A stretch of DNA of 46,548 bases, from positions 1 through 46,548 of the forward strand of contig JANXBW010000032.1 in NCBI GenBank assembly GCA_025060325.1, given 5' to 3'. Origin of the DNA: Thermoguttaceae bacterium (GTDB taxonomy: Bacteria > Planctomycetota > Planctomycetia > Pirellulales > Thermoguttaceae). Positions 1 through 9,028 of this stretch are shown here, in pieces (the first letter of the stretch is position 1; each line of letters opens with the position of its first letter). The translations under genes and the position numbers were made by a program. The notes below the pieces were generated by a model. That model had not been told where the DNA came from. It saw nothing but the letters and a program-made list of their open reading frames with translations, and did no database searches.

Positions 1-36
1 GCCGCACCATGGACAAAGCCTTTATGCTTTCAATGG

Positions 37-1041
37 CTACAGGGTGGCGGTAGGGTGTGGCGATTCACATAACGCCTTCACAATTTGGGCTTTTTGAGCG
101 TTGAAGTGATCCCGAGCAATCTGGGTCAATCTCTCCCGGATCCCAGGAGATCCATTGGCACCGTTAACAACTTCAGCACACATCTCGTCCAAGCGGGGGG
201 CGATCATAGCGTAAAGCTCCCGGCGGACTTCGTCTTGAATAAATTTGGAGATGATCGCGTCCATCGCGAACCCCGCTAGGAGGCCAATTCCAAAAGTGAA
301 CCAGCTACTGGCTCCGGCCGCTCCGAAGAGCCCGGCGCGAATAGCTAATCGATTTATGACCATGGCGGCCACCTCACCGGCGACAAACGACCCGACGGTA
401 CCTGCGATCTTCGTGATGACTATCTGCGACATCTGGCCAACAACGACGTCGGCGATCTCCACAACCCTTGCCTGAAGGTCCGGGAGCCTAATGCCGGCAA
501 GGGGGACGCGGCTTTGGTCTTCGAGATCTGCTTGAATCCGGACGAGCATTTCGTTTTCGATGCTTTGAAGATCGGCTACAAATCGCCGCTCGATGTTGAC
601 CAAAAGTTCGCGAAAAGCGGGTTCAGAAAAGACGATCTCAGAGAATTTCTTCACCACAAACCAGCGGAATTCTTCCTGGCTGGAGGTAAGGTATTGCCAA
701 ACACTACATGCTTCGTCGGCAAAGGTTGGGATTCGACTTTTACAATCGCTGAAGAATTGATCCACTTCCTCATGGTACCGGTTAATCCGTTGCTCAACCT
801 CCGAGATGGCCCAATCGGTATGTTTAGCAACGGTTTGGTTAATCTGTTCCCACGGTTGCCTTTCTTCCGGGTAAGGGACGCTCGGTCCGACGGGGGGAGG
901 CGCCGTATCTCGAAGGAGGGTTACGCCGACCAGCCTCCATAGGACAATCCCCGTGACCACCCCGAGCGTGGTCAACGCGATCACCCAGACCCCAGAAACA
1001 CGTCGTGCTTGGTTACCGTAGTTGCCCGGAGGCGTAGCCAT
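37..1041 (-). CDS. Hypothetical membrane protein, glycine-rich central region
   Basis: I do not recognise this 334-residue protein. It has a single N-terminal membrane segment (about residues 17-40) followed by a short proline-rich stretch. A charged, probably helical region with several Cys residues covers about 60-190. A long Gly/Ala/Ile-rich hydrophobic stretch at about 200-262 could be one or two more membrane helices. The C-terminal 70 residues are hydrophilic and helical. The start is supported by a purine-rich AGAAAGGGAG sequence a few bases upstream of the ATG. It stands alone on the minus strand, with 1.7 kb of apparently non-coding DNA before the next gene. The gene is likely real because of the ribosome binding site, length and coherent layout. 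No function is assigned. Confidence 0.75.
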   Translation of the reverse strand: MATPPGNYGNQARRVSGVWVIALTTLGVVTGIVLWRLVGVTLLRDTAPPPVGPSVPYPEERQPWEQINQTVAKHTDWAISEVEQRINRYHEEVDQFFSDCKSRIPTFADEACSVWQYLTSSQEEFRWFVVKKFSEIVFSEPAFRELLVNIERRFVADLQSIENEMLVRIQADLEDQSRVPLAGIRLPDLQARVVEIADVVVGQMSQIVITKIAGTVGSFVAGEVAAMVINRLAIRAGLFGAAGASSWFTFGIGLLAGFAMDAIISKFIQDEVRRELYAMIAPRLDEMCAEVVNGANGSPGIRERLTQIARDHFNAQKAQIVKALCESPHPTATL

Positions 1042-2789
1042 AAATGCAACTCCCTTTCTAGTAGTGGCAGTCCGAAACGACTCAGCTGTCGAAGAATCCC
1101 TCGGTGGGCAAGCCTTTCGCTAGGTGCCCGCCTCCACCCCTTACTTACGAAGAGCCTAACCGCACTTTAACATTTCCAGGGCGAAATTCAGCGAGGTTAC
1201 TGTGACAGGTACTGGCGGTTGACGAGAGGGCCGGATATTGGCCTCAAGTTAGTCGGGCAACTTCTAACTAAGCTGCAAATCGCGGACTGGTCACCCCGGG
1301 TACGTTCGATAGGTGCAACCTCCCTGGGAGAAAGGCAAAACTTTTGCGTGGGGGTGCCGGCAGCAACGGCTTAGTGGCATGAAAACCCGGCTCTTTTAGG
1401 AAAGTAGAGCTGGATTTGTGCCTGAGAAATGGTGCCTGAAAGATCCGCCGGGGTCATCGGGTGGTGGCGACCCCCGCGTTGGGGCCGTAAATGCCGCCTG
1501 GCCGGGGCGCTGCGGCAAGAAGTTCCTCCCAAACTGGACGAGGACGTTAATGCGCACGAGGCCCGTTGTTGAAGCCCTATCCTCTGCAACAGTGCGGATT
1601 CTCCTCTACCCGGCCTCTGAGCCTGGCAATCAAAAATCAAACGAGCGGTTACCTCGCCCTTTTGACCCCACCGAGGTCCCAAATTGTGGAGCGCCCGCCT
1701 GGAATGTTGCGCCAGCGGGTGGGAAATTCCCGAGTGATCGTCGTGGTCTGCGACAACGCCCCATTCCCCAAGTGCAGGACGGTAGAAGCTTACTCGGCTC
1801 CCACCGGTGGCCGGATCCGGTTGCACTGGCTGCCGATCAACTCGCCGGAGACTAACCCCATGGACCGCGCGTCGTAGGGTCTAAACGAGGGGCTTAGGTG
1901 CAATCACCCCTGGCCAACTTGTAAGGGACTCCTCGCCGGTGAGCCCCCGGCATGTGTCTAAGTATTGCTAACTCAGTTTGGCTCAGTTCTTTGAGCTCAA
2001 CTGCCCATGCCTTTGCCGTGGCCCCCCTTTCGCGAGTAGATTGAGTTCTTCGATGAGTTCTGCCGGTCGGGAGGGTAGGGATCCGCTTGGGACATGCGAC
2101 CATTTAACCGAAAGGACCCGACCGACTCAGCTTGACTGTCCGCCAGGCTTTCAACGGCACATTTTCCGCGAGGAAGACGAAAATTGCCGGGCCCATTGGA
2201 TTTCTTTTGGACTTCAAATGGATTTCGGACGTTCCGCGCTATGCATAACGCTTATGCCGGCGGTAACATTATCTAAATCCGCCCGATTTGCCGGAGTTTT
2301 CGAGCCTTTGGGAGCGAACCGCCCGGGCCGGTCAAGTCTCTTTAAATGAGGAAAGGCCTCTGTTAATCCTGGGAAGCTGACGGCCAGCTTTGGCCGGTTC
2401 TGTCGGCCCTTGGTCGGCTTGGGGGGCAGTGATCCGGAGCCTTCCTCACCAGGTGGAATTTTGTGGTATGTGGTTCAAGCCCTGTGGCGGACTCCTGGGT
2501 GGGCTTTGCGGGTGGAAACTTCTGGGTTTGGGTAAACTAGACACTCGGCATTGAATAAAGCGACTGGGCAGCTTGGGTCGGCCGAATTTAGTAGGCCATA
2601 AAGGTGTGGGGAAGAACTAGCTGAGACGGCGTCGGGAGGGTCGCATTTAGCAGGGCTTCCTTAACCGAGCCGCTGTGGCAGGGCGGGACGATCGCCGATC
2701 GTAGGAGAGGCTAACTTCGAGCGGCAAAACGCTGGGAATAATTCGGCATGCGAGTATAGTTCTTTGATCAGGTGTGCTGACCTGGACCT
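1042..2789. other. Long intergenic region with transposase remnant
   Basis: This 1.75 kb stretch lies between the divergently oriented membrane protein gene and ilvN. Apart from the decayed IS630-type fragment annotated separately around 1566-1940, I see no convincing gene. Open frames here are short, lack ribosome binding sites and resemble nothing I know. No ilvB large subunit gene is present upstream of ilvN. Confidence 0.5.
1566..1940 (+). pseudogene. Decayed IS630-family transposase fragment
   Basis: The frame starting at 1566 contains RVIVVVCDNAPF, a VEAY block, RIRLHWLP and SPETNPMDR. These follow in order the conserved C-terminal half of IS630-family DDE transposases: the beta strand carrying the second Asp, then the LP..SPELNPIE block. 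A TAG stop at about 1875 interrupts the frame, but the next codons in the same frame still read GLNEGLRCNHPWPTCKGLLA, matching the family's usual H-EE-TRNHRC-T-EELL tail. The third acidic residue appears as Asp rather than Glu. No intact N-terminal half or terminal inverted repeats could be defined. A related fragment lies at 37555-38215 on the other strand. Confidence 0.6.
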
Positions 2790-3341
2790 ATGGCGATGAG
2801 ACATATTCTTTCGGCCCTTGTGCAGAATGTCCCCGGAGTGCTGTCCCACATCTCGGGCATGCTTGCTTCGCGGGGATACAACATTGATAGCCTAGCAGTG
2901 GGCGAAACAGAAGACCCCAGGCTGTCGCGAATGACTTTTGTGGTGATGGGCGACGACGCGGTGCTTGAGCAGGTCCGTAAACAGTTGGAAAAGATCGTGA
3001 CGGTTGTCCGCGTGGACGATATTAGCTCTCAGGACTACGTCGAACGAGACTTGATGCTTATTAAGGTCAAAGCGCCGCCAGGAAAGCGAAGCGAAATCCG
3101 CGAGTTAACGGACATCTTCCGGGGACGAATTGTTGACGTTTCGCACGATTCCGTAATTATCGAGATTTCTGGGCCGGAAAAGAAAATCGAGTCTTTCATC
3201 GAACTAATGCGGCCATTCGGGATCATCGAACTTGCCCGGACGGGCCGAATTGCCCTGGTCCGCGGAAGCCGGCGGCTGCTAAACGGGAACTCCGACCAAA
3301 ATCTGGCCGAGGTTTCTCAGTCGGTTTCCCCTCCTAGTTAA
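2790..3341 (+). CDS. ilvN: Acetolactate synthase small (regulatory) subunit
   Basis: This is the regulatory subunit of acetolactate synthase (acetohydroxyacid synthase), the first common enzyme of valine, leucine and isoleucine synthesis. It normally binds valine for feedback inhibition of the catalytic subunit IlvB. The 183-residue protein opens with an ACT domain (about residues 4-78) containing VPGVLSHISGMLASRGYNIDSL and the conserved SRMTFVV strand. The second ACT-like domain (about 85-165) carries ERDLMLIKV and a GIIELARTGRIAL-type motif. About 20 extra residues follow at the C terminus. No strong Shine-Dalgarno sequence precedes the ATG, and a second in-frame ATG lies two codons downstream. 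The partner ilvB is not in the window. ilvC follows on the same strand after 753 bp. Confidence 0.95.
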   Translation: MAMRHILSALVQNVPGVLSHISGMLASRGYNIDSLAVGETEDPRLSRMTFVVMGDDAVLEQVRKQLEKIVTVVRVDDISSQDYVERDLMLIKVKAPPGKRSEIRELTDIFRGRIVDVSHDSVIIEISGPEKKIESFIELMRPFGIIELARTGRIALVRGSRRLLNGNSDQNLAEVSQSVSPPS

Positions 3342-4094
3342 ACCGTCGCAGCTTTTGGGAGTTTGCCTAACCACACAAACTGAATTGCCTTGTGGCTTTT
3401 CCCGGCGAAAGAAGCACGTTTGCATAATCGAGCCAAGGGGAGAGCTTCGGCTTCCGGCTGCAAGCGCCTCGTAAGCCAGGGGGGAGCGCCGGGGGCGGTT
3501 TGGGAAGCGCTAGCCGCTTGTTAGCTGCGGTCTCGTCTTTAATCTCGCCGAACTTTCGGTTGGAACTTGGGAACTTTCGGGCCGCTTGATCAAACGTTTG
3601 CGCCTCTTCAAGTGCATCCGCACACATTTTCGATTGCTTTCGGGGTAGGGGCCTCTCGGGGCGGAGTTTCGATAAGCTCTCGGAGCTGTCCGGTTGCAAT
3701 TCTCGGCGTTTATTCCCCCGGGTGCGGTCGTTCCAAGCGATTGAGGCTCAAGCACCACAAACTGCTGATGGAATACCGCATTTCTTCGGTAGGTCGCCGT
3801 GAAACTGATCGGGGCGGGGCGGTTTACGTCACTTAATAGGCTGGGTATCATGGGGGCCATTTGTCATTAGCCTCCGCTTTGTGTGAGGTGGTTTCTTCAA
3901 ACGTGGGTAGATGTTCAACTTCCCGCCGGGTTTGCACGGAGGCGGCCTGCCTATCAGGCTCTTGCCGTAAGACGCTGAGTTCGGTTTGTTTTGGAAAATT
4001 GCCCCGGCGGGTATTAGGTGCGGTTTTGCGAGCCTTCGTTGAGGCGGTGTGAACAAATAGTTTTTTTGTCAACAACTAAGAAAGGAGAAGGAAA
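3342..4094. other. ilvN-ilvC intergenic region
   Basis: There are 753 bp between two consecutive branched-chain amino acid genes on the same strand. I find no gene with a convincing start or family match. The last 170 bases hold a candidate structured leader, annotated separately. The first 500 bases hold nothing I can support. Confidence 0.5.
3922..4011 (+). promoter_or_regulatory. Candidate structured leader upstream of ilvC
   Basis: CCCGCCGGG at 3922-3930 is the exact reverse complement of CCCGGCGGG at 4003-4011, so the two can close a 9-bp stem around 72 nt. Inside it, GCCTG and CAGGC form a smaller hairpin around CCTAT, with GGC/GCC pairing outside. The element ends 83 nt before the ilvC start codon. 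A short TTG-started frame (3861-4052) overlaps it and ends in a Val/Leu-rich tail (RVLGAVLRAFVEAV), which would suit a leader peptide but may be chance. The function is inferred from structure and position only. Confidence 0.3.
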
Positions 4095-5099
4095 ATGCCC
4101 GCAAAAATCTACTACGACCAAGATGCCGATCTTAGCCTCTTGAAGAATAAGACCGTTGCGATCTTGGGCTATGGCTCCCAGGGGCACGCTCATGCTCAGA
4201 ATCTTCGCGACAGTGGCATTTCGGTGGTGGTGGCCGAGCTTCCCGGCACGGCGAATTATCAGCTGGCCCTGTCCCACGGCTTCCAGCCGTTAAGCACCGA
4301 AGAGGCTGTTCGCCGCGGAGATATTGTCACGATTCTCATCCCCGATGAGGTTCAGCCGGATGTTTTTCGCACGCAAATTCGCCCCAATCTTTCCCCCGGC
4401 AAACTGATCATTTGTTCCCATGGCTTCAACTATCATTATGGACAGTTTGACATCCCGCCGGGTGTGGCGATTGCCCTTGTGGCTCCCAAGGGGCCCGGTC
4501 ATCTACTTAGATCGGAATTTGTCCGCGGCGCTGGGGTACCCTGTTTGATCGCGGTGGGAGAGAATGCGACTGAAGAAACGTTTCGCATTGCTCTGGCCTA
4601 CGCTAAGGGTATCGGCGGCACCCGGGCCGGCGTGATTGAAACGACTTTCGCCGAGGAAACCGAGACCGATCTTTTTGGCGAGCAAGTCGTGCTTTGTGGC
4701 GGAGTATCGGCTTTAGTTAAGGCCGCATTCGAAGTGCTTGTCGAGGCTGGCTATCAACCGGAGCTTGCGTACTTCGAATGTATGCACGAGCTTAAGCTGA
4801 TCGTTGATCTTTTTTACCAAGGCGGCCTAAGTTACATGCGGTATAGTGTCTCCAACACCGCCGAATATGGCGACTACACTCGCGGTCCGCGGATCATCAC
4901 TCAAGAAACCAAAAAAGAAATGTGGAAGATCCTCGAGGAGATCCGTAGCGGCCAATTTGCCAAGGAGTGGATCCTGGAAAATAAAGCCAACGCCCCGTCA
5001 TTTAAGGCTATGCGGCGGCGCGAAAAGGAACATCCGATCGAGGAGGTCGGCCGTCGGCTCCGGAAAATGATGTCGTGGATCGACGCAAAAGAAGTGTAG
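4095..5099 (+). CDS. ilvC: Ketol-acid reductoisomerase, class I
   Basis: This enzyme converts acetolactate or acetohydroxybutyrate to the dihydroxy acid by Mg-dependent isomerisation and NAD(P)H reduction, the second shared step of branched-chain amino acid synthesis. The 334-residue length is normal for class I. The N-terminal Rossmann domain has [10 protein letters not shown] (residues 25-34), and VAPKGPGH is present. The C-terminal knotted domain shows [11 protein letters not shown] with the metal-binding Asp and Glu, [11 protein letters not shown] and [15 protein letters not shown] strong AAAGGAG site at 4081-4087 precedes the ATG. The loop that selects the cofactor (residues 46-55) reads [10 protein letters not shown]. 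It lacks the Arg and Ser residues that usually bind the NADPH phosphate and has Glu48 at the strand end, so NADH use is plausible (see findings). The gene is convergent with the HEAT-repeat gene 37 bp away. Confidence 0.97.
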   Translation: MPAKIYYDQDADLSLLKNKTVAILGYGSQGHAHAQNLRDSGISVVVAELPGTANYQLALSHGFQPLSTEEAVRRGDIVTILIPDEVQPDVFRTQIRPNLSPGKLIICSHGFNYHYGQFDIPPGVAIALVAPKGPGHLLRSEFVRGAGVPCLIAVGENATEETFRIALAYAKGIGGTRAGVIETTFAEETETDLFGEQVVLCGGVSALVKAAFEVLVEAGYQPELAYFECMHELKLIVDLFYQGGLSYMRYSVSNTAEYGDYTRGPRIITQETKKEMWKILEEIRSGQFAKEWILENKANAPSFKAMRRREKEHPIEEVGRRLRKMMSWIDAKEV

Positions 5100-5136
5100 T
5101 CCCGACCAAAGTTGCCCCGCGCTCGGTGGCCGGTGT

Positions 5137-5871
5137 TTATTTACCTCTGGGATTGCGGAGGCGTCGTAAGGCCTCCTCGGCCGCCTGACGAACGATGAAC
5201 GTCTCAGAGCGGGCGAGATTTTCTAAGGCCGTCACGACCTCTGGCGGTGGGTTGGAGCAATTGCCAAGGGCCTCGGCGGCTTCGGCCTGGATAGTCGGGT
5301 CCGAATCCTTAAGTGCTTCTAAAAGAGCCTTCAACGCTTCTGACGGAAGGACGACACCCGCAGATGCAAGCCTGCCTAAAGCTCTCGCTGCAGCCATCCT
5401 GACGGGGGGTTCTTCGTCCTCCCGGAGGACTGTCGTAAGCGCACCCACCGCCGAGGCAGCCGACGGACCAATTTCGCCCAGGGCAGCGGCGGCCAACTCT
5501 CGGCCGGTCCAACCGCGGTCGAAAATCGCCTCAGCAAGGACAGGGACGGCCTCTGCCGCCTCCGGCCCCAGTTTGGCCAAGACCTCGGCGGCCGCGGAGC
5601 GTGCGGGGCTATTCCCCTTTTGGGCCAACTGCCTGGCAACGAGGGGCACCACTGAGCGACCTCGGGCGGCTAGTTCGGCTACCGCCTGGCGCCGGACAAT
5701 CGCGCTTCGGTGAGCAAGCAGTTTGACGCATTCATCGGTAGAGAGTTCTTGAAAGCTAGCGGGTTCGCCTCCGGGTGGGTGTTTCGCGGACTTCTCGCCA
5801 CAGCCGAGCCACGAAACGGCACATCCGGTTGGGATTAAGGCGGCCGACAGGATGCGCAGAACAGTGTGCAT
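5137..5871 (-). CDS. HEAT-repeat lipoprotein
   Basis: This is a 244-residue exported protein made almost entirely of HEAT (armadillo-like) repeats, which form helical solenoids for protein-protein contact. The chosen ATG at 5869-5871 gives a lipoprotein signal (MHTVLRIL..., lipobox WLGC with Cys at about residue 23). A frame open to 5991 adds only a non-signal-like extension. After a short linker, about six two-helix repeats run from residue 45 to the end. They show the recurring AAEALGxLGPxAxxAVPxL pattern with Asp/Arg positions typical of HEAT/PBS-lyase repeats. It is probably anchored to a membrane facing the periplasm. No enzymatic motif is visible. No good ribosome binding site precedes this ATG, so the start rests on the lipobox. 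Confidence 0.8.
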   Translation of the reverse strand: MHTVLRILSAALIPTGCAVSWLGCGEKSAKHPPGGEPASFQELSTDECVKLLAHRSAIVRRQAVAELAARGRSVVPLVARQLAQKGNSPARSAAAEVLAKLGPEAAEAVPVLAEAIFDRGWTGRELAAAALGEIGPSAASAVGALTTVLREDEEPPVRMAAARALGRLASAGVVLPSEALKALLEALKDSDPTIQAEAAEALGNCSNPPPEVVTALENLARSETFIVRQAAEEALRRLRNPRGK

Positions 5872-6414
5872 CACTTTTGCCCGGTGGCATTCTGCTGAAA
5901 TCTTCTCTGCGTTCTGAACGGGGTAACCCGGCCCACGCGGGATATAACGGTGAACCCGCGCCCCTACCCGAGGTGCTGTCCGTCCCCCCAAACCGCCCCT
6001 ATTCCGGCTGGTTCAAGTAGCCGGTTGGCCCCTGCATGAGCAAGCGGCTGAGTTCGCGGGAAGGCCTCTTTTGGCTATCGGCAAATTGCCTTGCGTACCC
6101 CCTTTGAGAAGGCTGGCTGAGGAAAATTCAACGTCTCGGCTTCGCGTGTTGCCTATTTCTTCCTCGTGTAGTTTCTGACCCCTCTAGGCCGTACGGATTG
6201 GGCGAGTCGATTGGCCCCTTTTCGGCTTGTTGCCCGAGGCGCGAACTTACCCGAAGGTGTGTACGGGGCCGACTGGTTGTTGGAACGTAATATTAATTGC
6301 ATTGGCGTGCTCCGGGGAGGTTCAAGTGTCAAAATGCTTGTTGTCGGTGGTTGGTTTGATGCGGGAAACTTGGCGGTCGAGACTGACGAGCTTGAGGAAT
6401 AAGGAAGCGGGCTT
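5872..6414. other. Intergenic region upstream of protoporphyrinogen oxidase gene
   Basis: This divergent spacer separates the HEAT lipoprotein gene from the protoporphyrinogen oxidase gene and presumably holds the promoters of both. A 63-codon frame ends at 6402, just before the ribosome binding site, but has no recognisable features and I do not support it as a gene. Confidence 0.4.
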
Positions 6415-7878
6415 GTGGTTCGAATTGCGGTAATTGGTGGTGGGATATCGGGACTGGCGGCAGCTCACCGGATCCGGGAACTTGACCCGGCGGTGGAGGT
6501 GAGGCTGTTTGAGGCTTCCAGTCGGCTGGGCGGGGTCCTGGGGACCGTCCACGAAGACGGTTATCAAGTGGAATGGAGTGCCGACAATTTTATCACCACC
6601 TATCCATGGGGGCTTGCCCTCTGTCGACGAATTGGCTTAGAGGATGAACTTACATCGACGTGTCCAGAGAATCGGCGGACGCTGGTTGTGCGAAAGGGCC
6701 GACTGCATGCTTTGCCGGACGGGTTCTTGATGATGGCCCCCACGCGGTTATGGCCGATGGCCCTTACGCCGCTTTTAACCATATGGGGCAAGCTGCGGGC
6801 AGGGTTTGAGTATTTCATCCCTCCACGAAAAGTCAACAGCGACGAAAGTGTAGCCGCCTTTGTGCGGCGTCGGTTTGGTAGGGAAGTTTTCGAAAGGCTC
6901 GTCGAACCTCTCGTCAGCGGCGTTTACGCGGCGGATATGGAGCGACTTAGTCTTTTGGCGACCTTGCCGCGGTTCCGCGAGATCGAACAACGGTATGGAA
7001 GCCTCATCCGCGGAATGCAAAAGGAGCGGGCCTTGCAGCGGCGGCATCACCGCGAAAGTGGCGCTCGTTACAGCATGTTTGTCACGCTGCGGAACGGCCT
7101 TGAGCGATTAATCGGTCGGCTGGCGGAGGCTTTGCCCCCCGAATCGGTTCGGCTCAATCACCGGGTCTTAAGTCTTCGCAAGCTGAACTTTGGATGGGAG
7201 GTGGGGTTTCATATTCCGACGGACGCTGGCCTCCAAGATCAGGCGGAGGTCTTCGACGGAATCATCTTGGCCATCCCGGCTTTTGAAGCTGCTCGCCTTG
7301 TTGAGCCCCTTGATCTTGAGCTGAGCACGCTTTTGGCGAGCATCCGATACGAAGGGACAGCAATTTTGGCCCTGGCTTATGACCGGCAGGCAGTCCGTCA
7401 CCCGCTTCGCGGGATGGGATGCGTAGTCCCTGCCATCGAGCATAGCCCGATCCTCGCGGTGAGCTTTAGCAGCCAAAAGTACCTTCATCGCGCGCCTGCC
7501 GGAAAGGTGTTGCTTCGCGTGTTTGTGGGAGGGGCCCGGCACCCAGATTTAGCTTCCAGGCCGCAGGAGGAAATTGAAAAACTTGTGCTGCCCGAACTGA
7601 CGCGGCTGTTTGCGATTGACGGAATGCCGGAGAAACGCTGGTTCTTCCCCTGGCCGCGAAGCATGCCGCAATATGACGTTGGTCATCTGGAGCGGGTGGG
7701 CCGGATCCGGTCGCTTATCGCTAAGCACCCTGGGCTTGCCCTTGCCGGGAACGCATATCAAGGGGTGGGCATACCACATTGCATTCATTCGGGGGAATCC
7801 GCCGCCGAGTCGCTTCTTAACCAACTTGTCTCGACCGACAAAACCGCGGGAAAACCGGCACCCCACCCCATCGGTTAA
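6415..7878 (+). CDS. hemG: Protoporphyrinogen oxidase (oxygen-dependent, HemY/PgoX type)
   Basis: This FAD enzyme oxidises protoporphyrinogen IX to protoporphyrin IX (or the coproporphyrin equivalent) late in haem synthesis. The 487-residue protein begins with the dinucleotide-binding motif IAVIGGGISGLAAAHR (residues 4-19). An acidic end of the second strand (LFEAS) and SRLGGVLGTVHEDGY follow. It ends with the family's C-terminal FAD-contact block LALAGNAYQGVGIPHCIHSGESAA. The middle holds the membrane/substrate domain (ESVAAFVRRRFGREVFERLVEPLVSGVYAAD). The start is GTG, preceded by AAGGAAG at 6401-6407. The name hemG is used for this class in many genomes and hemY in others. No other haem gene is nearby. 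A short hairpin just after the stop may end transcription. Confidence 0.92.
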   Translation: MVRIAVIGGGISGLAAAHRIRELDPAVEVRLFEASSRLGGVLGTVHEDGYQVEWSADNFITTYPWGLALCRRIGLEDELTSTCPENRRTLVVRKGRLHALPDGFLMMAPTRLWPMALTPLLTIWGKLRAGFEYFIPPRKVNSDESVAAFVRRRFGREVFERLVEPLVSGVYAADMERLSLLATLPRFREIEQRYGSLIRGMQKERALQRRHHRESGARYSMFVTLRNGLERLIGRLAEALPPESVRLNHRVLSLRKLNFGWEVGFHIPTDAGLQDQAEVFDGIILAIPAFEAARLVEPLDLELSTLLASIRYEGTAILALAYDRQAVRHPLRGMGCVVPAIEHSPILAVSFSSQKYLHRAPAGKVLLRVFVGGARHPDLASRPQEEIEKLVLPELTRLFAIDGMPEKRWFFPWPRSMPQYDVGHLERVGRIRSLIAKHPGLALAGNAYQGVGIPHCIHSGESAAESLLNQLVSTDKTAGKPAPHPIG

Positions 7879-9028
7879 GGAAGGCTTCTTGAAAAGCTTT
7901 GTTTAGTTCTTAGTAGCCGGCGGCACATCGGCGGCTTGGCTTTATGGTTGGCGGCTGCGGTATTGGAGGCTCTTTAACCTACGGCCAAGCACGACACTTC
8001 CCGGACGACTTGGGAGCGTCCGACGCGAGTGGTCCTGCCGACTTATTACGGCTTAACCTGTAAACATTGGGACATGAAGGCTTTGGCGGAGCTTTTGCCG
8101 ACTGCGGAAGTGGAGATTGTAAACGCCGCGGATTCTCGTTAGGGGCGGAGTAACGGGCTTGGTAAGCGGGAAGCAATCGCGTGGGCGCTTGGGGCGGCAA
8201 TTCAGTCGTGCGAAAAGCCGCTGGTGTCCAAAGCCACGCGGGGGGAGGGGTGCTCGGATTAGATTCTTCTGGGGCTTCCGCCTTGATGAATCCGGAGTGT
8301 TCCCCGGCCTGGAAAGCTAATCCTCGTTAGGGCCGGATTAAGTCCTCCTTTCCACATCGCCGGGATAACCCATATCTTTGACCTCATCCTAGGGCCTGAG
8401 ATTTCTGGCGTAAGGTATGATTGCGCGATTCCCCGCGGCGGGAATTGAAAGAAAAGCACGAGTTACACGAATCATCTGGGGCTTCTTTACCGTGGCATGT
8501 TCGATTGGCAAAAAACAGTGGGAGGCGAGACTTTAAGGGATTGTCTTCCAGACTTTAAGCCGACGCGGTGAATTGCAACGGATTGGTGCGGTTGGGTTTA
8601 TCAAAGCAACGGCGCTTCCACTTGTGCTTACGAGTTCCGCGAGTTTGCCGAGGCTTTGCGGCTGGATGAGGCAAGCTTGCAGGTTCCATGGGAATTTGCG
8701 TAGGAGCTTCCACGGACTGGAAAACAGGCCCTAGCAGGCTGTTTTCAAAATCATAAACCCCAACATGGTCCCCGTGAATTAACCACGGTCCTTCGGCTGG
8801 AGCTTCCGCGTAACCTGATGCTTCAGGCGTCGAAAAGTTCTTGAGGCGGCTCCGAGCGGGTAAGACGCCCCGGGTGGGCCTTGGCTGGAAAGGGGCGCCT
8901 CGAATCACAGGATTTGAGGACAGGGTTTAAGTTCGCCAGCATGTGTGGCCCGACCAAATAGGCGGGGTGGCAAGAGAATACAGAACCGCGTGTAGGTTCT
9001 CGGCAAGTGTGGTAGGGAGGTGGGCCCA
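7879..9028. other. Long intergenic region, no gene seen
   Basis: This is 1.15 kb between two same-strand genes. I read both strands and found only short frames without ribosome binding sites or recognisable motifs. A plus-strand stretch of about 54 stop-free codons (about 7978-8142) and a 117-codon minus-strand frame at 8555-8908 were considered but are not supported. Confidence 0.4.
7881..7911 (+). terminator. Possible weak terminator after protoporphyrinogen oxidase
   Basis: AAGGCTT (7881-7887) can pair with AAGCTTT (7894-7900) around a 6-nt loop, including one G-U pair. A T-rich run (GTTTAGTTCTT) follows. It begins three bases after the stop codon. The stem is short and AT-rich, so this is tentative. 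Confidence 0.3.

Noticed and set aside
6211-6402. 63-codon frame just before the protoporphyrinogen oxidase gene
   Set aside because: No ribosome binding site of its own and no known motif; its end near the next gene's start is likely chance.
7978-8142. Stop-free plus-strand stretch that looks slightly protein-like
   Set aside because: Only about 54 codons, no start signal, and no family resemblance I could name; too weak to call a pseudogene.
8555-8908. 117-codon open frame on the minus strand
   Set aside because: No ribosome binding site, no recognisable motif, proline- and arginine-rich composition typical of a chance frame in GC-rich DNA.
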